Shown piece by piece: positions 7,912 to 13,431 of a stretch of DNA of 13,431 bases. Made by a program: the position numbers and the translations under genes. The DNA is taken from assembly GCA_900128585.1 (NCBI GenBank), contig LT642625.1, positions 1 through 13,431 of the forward strand, in the 5' to 3' direction. The first letter of the stretch is position 1. Each line of letters begins with the position of its first letter. The DNA is from Stramenopiles sp. TOSAG23-3. Its lineage: Eukaryota > Sar. The notes beneath the pieces are model-generated. The model was given only the letters and a program-made list of their open reading frames with translations. It searched no databases and was not told the origin of the DNA.

Positions 7912-9906
7912 CTAAATCGCTTTCAGGTTAAGGTACTCTGGTTCATGGATCCGCACAACGTATACAAATATGCTTGAAAGATCTATGGAACCGATAGGCT
8001 TGTTGTCATCGTCTACAACCATGAGGCATTTCATTTTTGAGTCTACGAACTTTCCAATAACATCAATAAGCGATTCTTCCGGAGAGCAGATGAGAAGGTT
8101 ATGGGTTTCGTAATATTCCAGAGTCGGAAGCAACAGGTCCCCCATTTCTGGTTCTATGGTTTTGCCGTCTCCATCATGATGTTTCGTTAAATGCGCAAAA
8201 TCCGAAGACTGCAGGTATGAGATGATGCTTCCATCGATAGAATCTACGACTGCAACCGCATCAGTATCCCGAGCTTCTGCTACAAGCTTATGAAACGTCA
8301 ATAAAGTTGTAGTATCAGACGATACAACACTTATGTCGGTTCGAATAAGTCCAAGCGCATTTATCGAAGCCCACAGGCAGTCTCCAAACACGTACTTTTC
8401 ATTCTCCATGAGCTTTTTTAGCAAGTCTAGTTCGGACACAAAAGTGATGACTGCGTCAGGGCGAGACACATCATAAATAATTGGAACCCTGTGAATAGAT
8501 GGCCGACTCAAAATCTCTAAGAGGCATGCAAGGGGCTGGTCTACCAAGATGTGAACAAAAGGTTCACACACATTCTGTATGGTTGCATTGATTCGTTGAA
8601 TATCAACAACGTCAGCAAACGTGTTTATATTGGAGTCTATGGAGTTTCTTCGAGTACTCTCAGTAAGAATACTAGAATCTTCAGATACAGAAAGCACATT
8701 GCCCTTCAAAATTTGGTGCAAATGCATATTGCCCCAAACCCTCCCTAAACTTACTATTGCCTTTGCAATTTTCCCTAGCGCATAGCTTGATTCTGCTTTT
8801 AATTTCTCGTCATTCTGTGCCTGCGACGGAAGCGGTATGTTGTAAAAGGAAAATACCGTTAGAAATGACACAATTAGCTTCTGATAATCGACTACACCAA
8901 CAATAGTTTGATATGGACATGGCGAAGGAGAATTTACTGGCCCGGATGGAATCAACACATTGGCATTTAGATCATCGCTGGCGACAACAGACTCGACCGA
9001 TTGCCCGCCGTCGATCGTTGGCCCGCTCTGATACACAGGCGCAAACTTCAACTTGTTTTTCTGCAGAAATTTTAATGCCTCCGAACAGGTTGCTGTGCAC
9101 GGAAGAGAGCCCCTTCTGTTCCAAGTCTTCGAGTTTACAAACGATACTGCCGAAGTAGTCCAAAGTGGACCTCTTTGGCGTCTTTTTGCTTTTTCATCAA
9201 CATTCTGTTGGACGGCGTGGCTTTCAAAGAGAGCAGAAGATAGGATTTCTCCGGAAAATTCGTCGAAGCCTCGGCCTACTATTTCGTCTACGCAAGTATC
9301 GTAGAAATAATGCCCATGTTTCGAGCCTGTTAACCAATCGGCCACGAGTTTTCTGGTTATTTTCGAACTTCCACTCTTCTTTGCTTCACTAAAAACTTCC
9401 CGAACTATCTTAAATATGACCTTGTCCTCAGGCTGAGGGCGCCCAGTCAGTCTGCACAACCCGGCCACAAGGGCGGTAAAGAAGCGAGTGACTCGGTCTC
9501 TTTGTAGCCCATAGTCTGAAGCATCTGACTCTACCAAGACAAAAAACATTTCGGAAAGCCTACTTAAGATTAACTGACGCTTCTTTATTTCCCCCCTACC
9601 TTCTACTTTTGAAATAGCAGCCAGCGATAAAAACACAGAAATTGCATCACATTTGGCCTCTGCCTCGTAAGCAGACAAAAGCATACCGTGGGAGACGATT
9701 GAAAAGTGGGCTTCTGCGTCCCCTAGCATAAGTCCAAACACCTCGTCAAACTCGGATACATTCAAACGCTCTTTTCTGTTCAGCACAGTTTTCCATATAA
9801 AAAAGCACTCTCTTAAATTTTTTAGTGTGACACGAGAAAAGTCATGTTGAACATCAGCAGTTAAATTTAACTCTCTTTTTCTCGCCTTCAAAAGGTCGTT
9901 GCCCAT
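7912..9906 (-). CDS. EF-hand-like and four-CBS-motif protein, AMPK-gamma-like layout
   Basis: A frame of 664 codons from the ATG at 9904-9906 (AGC ATG G, a good eukaryotic start context) to TAG at 7912-7914. The frame is open slightly further upstream but has only a GTG there. The first part (about 20-215) is helical and resembles degenerate calmodulin-type EF-hands: a hand near 36-60 (LNVSEFDEVF) and another with loop about 126-137, both lacking a full set of calcium ligands. The remainder carries four CBS-type motifs: about 266-355 (interrupted by a low-complexity insert), 448-498 (IHRVPII, like the AMPK gamma IHRLPVI motif), 525-573 and 605-651. Four CBS motifs make two Bateman modules, which typically bind adenine nucleotides. 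The second residue is Gly (MGN), but Leu at position 6 makes N-myristoylation doubtful. A nucleotide-sensing regulator is inferred; no catalytic domain is present. Confidence 0.88.
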   Translation of the reverse strand: MGNDLLKARKRELNLTADVQHDFSRVTLKNLRECFFIWKTVLNRKERLNVSEFDEVFGLMLGDAEAHFSIVSHGMLLSAYEAEAKCDAISVFLSLAAISKVEGRGEIKKRQLILSRLSEMFFVLVESDASDYGLQRDRVTRFFTALVAGLCRLTGRPQPEDKVIFKIVREVFSEAKKSGSSKITRKLVADWLTGSKHGHYFYDTCVDEIVGRGFDEFSGEILSSALFESHAVQQNVDEKAKRRQRGPLWTTSAVSFVNSKTWNRRGSLPCTATCSEALKFLQKNKLKFAPVYQSGPTIDGGQSVESVVASDDLNANVLIPSGPVNSPSPCPYQTIVGVVDYQKLIVSFLTVFSFYNIPLPSQAQNDEKLKAESSYALGKIAKAIVSLGRVWGNMHLHQILKGNVLSVSEDSSILTESTRRNSIDSNINTFADVVDIQRINATIQNVCEPFVHILVDQPLACLLEILSRPSIHRVPIIYDVSRPDAVITFVSELDLLKKLMENEKYVFGDCLWASINALGLIRTDISVVSSDTTTLLTFHKLVAEARDTDAVAVVDSIDGSIISYLQSSDFAHLTKHHDGDGKTIEPEMGDLLLPTLEYYETHNLLICSPEESLIDVIGKFVDSKMKCLMVVDDDNKPIGSIDLSSIFVYVVRIHEPEYLNLKAI

Positions 9907-10154
9907 GCTTGCACCGTCGATATACACGCTCGTCTGCACAAAAATGTTAGTGTAGTATAGTTCTCAAAAGAACCCCGTTGGGCGTACAATAAAAAAGACA
10001 CGTGCTTCAAATCTTCAATTATCCAAACTTACCTAAACAACTCGTCAATTTTTTAATGGTGACACTACAAAAAAACAAATGGGGTGTCGTCGTGCCATTC
10101 ATTAAAAGTATTTTTTTTGCAGGTTTCATTTTTGTTGTTATTATTATTATTGGA

Positions 10155-10195
10155 ATTATTATTGTTTTCAATTAATTGAAAAAAACAATAATAAT
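10155..10195. repeat. 41-bp AT-rich inverted repeat
   Basis: The left arm ATTATTATTGTTTT (10155-10168) and right arm CAATAATAAT with preceding A's (10179-10195) flank the perfect palindrome CAATTAATTG (10169-10178). All left-arm bases pair, and three extra A's in the right arm bulge out. The structure could form a cruciform, or it may simply reflect expansion of triplet repeats. Confidence 0.75.
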
Positions 10196-10207
10196 ATTTT
10201 TTTTTTC

Positions 10208-10246
10208 AAAAAACAACAACAACAACAACAACCACCAACAACAACG
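10208..10246. repeat. CAA triplet microsatellite
   Basis: A run of CAA/ACA triplets with two CCA variants directly follows a poly-T stretch and the inverted repeat. It is a simple-sequence tract in the divergent promoter region, likely variable in length between individuals. Confidence 0.8.
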
Positions 10247-10752
10247 GACGAAAAACCTCACACAGCATTGAGGATATTTTTTCCCTCTTTTGTAACCGTC
10301 GTCACACGTAGAATCCATATACTCTCTTCTAGCTATTATTATTATAATTACTATTTCTTTCAATCACACGAGATTAATAATTACCTGGTGGTAGTCCTAT
10401 ATATAATTTAGAATTAGTATCTCTTTTGGATTTTTTCTTCTTAATGATGAATGATTCATTTTAAAAAAATAAAATAAAATTTAGAATAAAGTTTAAAATC
10501 GATGGTGTGGTGCTGGTGGTAAATATACCAATAATAATCAACGTATTTATTATATTATTATACACCACAGTAGTAAGTAATAAAAAATTGAAAAAACAAC
10601 AGTGAATTGAAAGTTGAAACATTAATGTAATGAAATTATAAGACACCTAGTACATTTTGTAATCTTACAAGGGAAAGATAAGAATCCTTCGTCGTGCAAT
10701 TTTGAAATGGCTAAAAAGGAACAAAAGCGGAACAATCCCGTGATACACTGCG

Positions 10753-12831
10753 ATGGGTTTCCATCCCTGCGCGCTGTGCTCCATTCTTTTTGTTTCATGC
10801 GTCGGAGCTTCGGTTTTGACGTGGCTAACTGCAGTCTATCATGAAAACGACACGGCCGATTACAATTACACAAAGGCATCGTTTCAAGCCGAGTGCACGG
10901 TCATATCTCATAAAACCGCGCTCGATGAAATGGAAACGAAGTACGCTGGTTTCCAGGTCAGAATCAAGCTCCGCAGTCTTACGCCAAAGGTTTGCAATGA
11001 GACGTGCAAGGTGCGTATTCCCATGTGGTGTTACTCGGGCAGTGAACGCGTAGAACAGGCCACATCCAACCAAAGCAAGTACGAAATGGATACCATTCGA
11101 TTGCCAGATGAAATCAATCGGTGCCTAGCAAACTGCTCAAATAATGCCCTGGAATACCGTATATTTGCCGTAAAACCGCTGGGCTTTTTCGACCGAGGGT
11201 TCCTTTACCCAAAATTTCGAAATCGGATGGCATATCAAGGAGGGGAGGTCAGTACTATGTGGGACAAGTCCCCTCACCAAGAGGACCATCCTTGGATGAC
11301 GGAGGTCCTAGGCAAGCATACAAAGGGAGAAACCGAAACATGTTACATACTGCCTCACCCAAAATCTCATCCAAGTTGCAACAGAAAAATGATTGAAGAC
11401 CAGGAGTGTCTGGATGCGGACGTACATCCGTGCCGTTATAATCAAGTTATTTGGGATGGAGACAAGCCTGAGGAACTGCGGGGAAGAACATATTTTGTTG
11501 CTACATGGACTACTGTGATTTGGTTATTTTTTGTCGTAGGTACATTCCAATGGTACACAGTTATTGCAGAATTTTACCGAGAAAAGTACAATTTAATTGT
11601 CGTGTTCGTCGAACGAATGCATTCCCGGCACAATCTTCGGGCAAACGGGGAGGGCGCTGATGAGGATTTGCTGCTACAGTACAAGCAAAAATTCTTCAGG
11701 GTTCTTTTGGAACTTTTAAAGAAGGTGTCGCATTACTGTGGAAATTTTCACGTGCTGATGCAGCGATTGTTTTTCGAGTTTAAAAAGAAGCTGGGCCTTG
11801 AACGGGGAGACTTTAAAATTGCAAACTTAGACGTTGAAGATTTTGACGACTTCGGCGAAAACGAGGGTGACATGGGAAATGCAAACGAAGTTGTTAGAAA
11901 TACTGGAACCGCTTATCGCCTGCTGATCAAAGCGAAAGAGGACCAGCACATAGATTTGAGCGGGCTCAAGCTGAAAGACCTCTCCCCGTTGCTAGCGGAG
12001 TGCACCCACGTCACCACGCTCATCTTGAACGAAAACGAGTTGAACGGTAGCTGCTTGGAGCTTATTTGTCAATCGAAAACTTTAGAGAGATTGCATCTTG
12101 CAAACAATAGAATTAGCTCCGTACCAATTACTAATTACCTTAACATGGAAAGGCTGGAGCTGTTGGACCTGGATCACAACATTATTGGTAGAGCTGGTCT
12201 TCCTGAACAGATGTCAACGCTTCCGTGCTTAACGAAGCTGTTTTTAAACAACAATGGGCTCACAAGCATACCACAATGTGTTTATGGGATGACGACACTG
12301 AAACACTTGTACTTGAACAACAACAATATCGAGCGCGTCGACGAAAACATCCAAGCACTCACCAACCTGTGCAAACTGTCGATTTCGAACAACGAGATTG
12401 AAAATATATCAAAATCTATCATGTGCTGTGCGAAGCTAATGTCGTTGAATCTAATGAGCAATGAATTGGAGGTTTTGCCCGACGAGCTTGGTTGCTTGAC
12501 AGCTCTGAAGTCGTTGCTGATCGGTCAAAATTCAGAACTTGCAGAGCTCCCCGTGTCAATCGGAAACCTTGCAGAGCTCACGGAATTGGACGCGTCGTCG
12601 TGCACGATTCGATCGCTTCCAGAAGCCATTCTGAAGTGTACTAGCTTGGTTGCTTTGAACTTCAGTGACAATGCAATATCCTACGTTCCTCGATGGCTGC
12701 AGGAACTTCCCCCATCGGTTGAGCTGTTGGATCTGACCAAAAACCATATTTCTAATGTGGACGCTGTGGAAAGCCATAAGTGGCTAAAGAGAAGATCCCG
12801 CAGAATAAAATACGTAAAATTTTTACCGTAG
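10753..12831 (+). CDS. Two-helix membrane protein with Cys-rich ectodomain and cytosolic LRR domain
   Basis: Protein of 692 residues from ATG 10753 to TAG 12829-12831; not a family I can name. Helix 1 is at about 5-28 and helix 2 at about 247-271. The loop between them (about 29-246) carries ten cysteines (for example C48, C81, C85, C93, C124, C128) and five N-glycosylation sequons (N32, N38, N82, N106, N127), so it is very probably extracytoplasmic with disulphides. After helix 2 comes an amphipathic, basic helical stretch (about 273-355), an acidic linker, then about a dozen leucine-rich repeats (about 400-672, LxxLxLxxNxI/L pattern) and a basic tail. Both ends would face the cytosol. LRRs on the cytosolic side after the last helix recall LRRC8 channels, and two helices with a Cys-rich loop recall channel auxiliary subunits; no homology is claimed. 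It is divergent from the CBS gene. Confidence 0.88.
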   Translation: MGFHPCALCSILFVSCVGASVLTWLTAVYHENDTADYNYTKASFQAECTVISHKTALDEMETKYAGFQVRIKLRSLTPKVCNETCKVRIPMWCYSGSERVEQATSNQSKYEMDTIRLPDEINRCLANCSNNALEYRIFAVKPLGFFDRGFLYPKFRNRMAYQGGEVSTMWDKSPHQEDHPWMTEVLGKHTKGETETCYILPHPKSHPSCNRKMIEDQECLDADVHPCRYNQVIWDGDKPEELRGRTYFVATWTTVIWLFFVVGTFQWYTVIAEFYREKYNLIVVFVERMHSRHNLRANGEGADEDLLLQYKQKFFRVLLELLKKVSHYCGNFHVLMQRLFFEFKKKLGLERGDFKIANLDVEDFDDFGENEGDMGNANEVVRNTGTAYRLLIKAKEDQHIDLSGLKLKDLSPLLAECTHVTTLILNENELNGSCLELICQSKTLERLHLANNRISSVPITNYLNMERLELLDLDHNIIGRAGLPEQMSTLPCLTKLFLNNNGLTSIPQCVYGMTTLKHLYLNNNNIERVDENIQALTNLCKLSISNNEIENISKSIMCCAKLMSLNLMSNELEVLPDELGCLTALKSLLIGQNSELAELPVSIGNLAELTELDASSCTIRSLPEAILKCTSLVALNFSDNAISYVPRWLQELPPSVELLDLTKNHISNVDAVESHKWLKRRSRRIKYVKFLP
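12804..12809 (+). terminator. AATAAA hexamer inside the end of the LRR coding region
   Basis: AATAAA begins 25 bases before the TAG of the LRR gene. Because only 49 bp separate this gene from the convergent RING-UBA gene and no AATAAA occurs in that gap, the coding-region hexamer is a plausible polyadenylation signal. Cleavage would then fall at or just after the stop codon. This is inferred from position only. Confidence 0.35.
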
Positions 12832-12880
12832 AGACGACTTAGATTACAGAGAACTTACTTCTTGAAGGTTTCCGACGGCT

Positions 12881-13431
12881 TTAATCTGCCATCAAAGATT
12901 CCATCGCCATTCGCAAATCATTGCTGTTCGCCTGCAAAGCTTTCACCACCTGCACTTCTGGAAACCCCATGGACGTCAACTGTACAATGTTTTCTTCAGA
13001 AACACAAATGTTGCCGCCGTCTTCTTCGGGCGGCACCTTCCCACCCTTGTGCATTGGGTTCGAAACAAAAGGGTTAGTAGGAATTACCACGGAGCCCTCC
13101 GCCTGGGCTGTATTCTCGTTCAGCCTTGTCGCGCTGACCTTTCTATCGGCCGAGCCGCCGTCGCCTGCGTCCACCAACCCTTTGCTCCCATCATTTTGTT
13201 TCCGGGTGCTGTCAAAAGTGTGCGAATCTGTAGCACACTTAGAACTCTTTTTCAAGAAATCCCCAGGCCTTTCGTTTGAATCTTCACGGCATTGAAATTT
13301 TCCCTCCCTTATCAACAACGACCCATCAACCATAGCATCTCGCTTACAACAAGGACACAATGTCGATACGGCGAACCATTGGTCAATACACTCAGGGCAA
13401 AATCGGTGGTCGCACGGAAGGACTGAGACGT
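12881..13431 (-). CDS. RING finger and UBA domain protein, C-terminal 182 residues (start beyond the window)
   Basis: The minus-strand frame stays open from the window edge to TAA at 12881-12883. No start is visible, so the N-terminus lies beyond 13431. The first visible residues are the second half of a C3HC4 RING finger: C6-x-H8-x2-C11-x2-C14, a tryptophan at 18, then C25-P-x-C28. The first two zinc-binding cysteines must be outside the window. A low-complexity polar linker follows, and the protein ends in a UBA domain at about 144-182 with the diagnostic MGF (154-156) and an ALQANSNDL helix. RING domains recruit ubiquitin-loaded E2 enzymes and UBA domains bind ubiquitin, so this is a probable E3 ubiquitin ligase; its substrate is unknown. 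The gene converges on the LRR gene with a 49-bp gap. Confidence 0.85.
   Translation of the reverse strand, partial: VSVLPCDHRFCPECIDQWFAVSTLCPCCKRDAMVDGSLLIREGKFQCREDSNERPGDFLKKSSKCATDSHTFDSTRKQNDGSKGLVDAGDGGSADRKVSATRLNENTAQAEGSVVIPTNPFVSNPMHKGGKVPPEEDGGNICVSEENIVQLTSMGFPEVQVVKALQANSNDLRMAMESLMAD

Larger units (their letters stand above)
9907..10752. promoter_or_regulatory. Divergent intergenic region between the CBS and LRR genes
   Basis: This 846-bp region must hold the promoters of two oppositely directed genes. It is strongly AT-rich, with ATT/TTA and CAA triplet tracts, a 41-bp inverted repeat at 10155-10195, several T runs, and a CACGTG palindrome at 9999-10004 about 95 bases upstream of the CBS start. 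No TATA box can be singled out in such AT-rich DNA, and I see no protein-coding frame. Confidence 0.55.

Noticed and set aside
9937-9939. GTG (CAC on the plus strand) as start of the CBS gene
   Set aside because: An ATG in good context lies 11 codons downstream at 9904-9906, and no family feature requires the extra residues.
9999-10004. CACGTG palindrome as a transcription-factor site
   Set aside because: A single six-base palindrome in an 846-bp region is expected by chance often enough, and no second site supports it.
12844-12856. ACAGAGA as in U6 snRNA
   Set aside because: The surrounding conserved U6 sequence (GATTAGCA and the GCGCAAGGATGAC block) is missing.
13055-13075. GGGTTCGAAAC resembling a tRNA T-arm
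   Set aside because: No cloverleaf can be built around it, and it lies inside the RING-UBA coding frame.

Overview
The window looks like nuclear DNA of a unicellular eukaryote that builds motile cilia or flagella. The genes are long single-exon frames, most AT-rich spacers carry AATAAA-type polyadenylation signals, and there are no bacterial-style operons. One product is a clear EFHC1/RIB72 homologue, a structural protein of doublet microtubules. Genes switch strand (+, +, -, +, -), which argues against a kinetoplastid polycistronic layout. The lineage (for example a stramenopile, an alga or a zoosporic form) cannot be fixed from this sequence alone.

Layout. (1) About 40-3048, +: end of a gene whose beginning is out of view or in another exon. 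Its order is Tudor-like segment, acidic linker, coiled coil, C2-like domain, basic linker, four membrane helices and a conserved-looking C-terminal domain. (2) 3049-4231: AT-rich spacer with a GC-richer, hairpin-rich island at about 3284-3415. (3) 4232-7459, +: EFHC1/RIB72-like protein of 1075 residues. Its third DM10 domain is interrupted by an EF-hand pair, and three more EF-hand pairs follow. (4) 7460-7911: spacer ending in two abutting perfect hairpins at the stop codon of the next gene. (5) 7912-9906, -: protein with a degenerate EF-hand-like N-terminus and four CBS motifs, resembling the AMPK gamma layout. (6) 9907-10752: AT-rich, triplet-repeat-rich divergent intergenic region with a 41-bp inverted repeat. 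(7) 10753-12831, +: two-helix membrane protein with a cysteine-rich ectodomain and a cytosolic leucine-rich-repeat domain. (8) 12881-13431, -: C-terminal part of a RING plus UBA protein, a probable ubiquitin ligase, only 49 bp from the end of gene 7.

How the genes may relate. The EFHC1-like protein is axonemal by family. The C2-like membrane protein, the CBS protein and the LRR membrane protein could act in membrane or calcium/nucleotide sensing, but linkage in a eukaryotic genome is weak evidence for a shared pathway. The most notable points are the split DM10 domain, the Tudor/C2/multi-pass architecture, the LRRC8-like layout on a two-helix scaffold, and the tandem hairpins. No mobile element, CRISPR array, tRNA or rRNA gene was seen.
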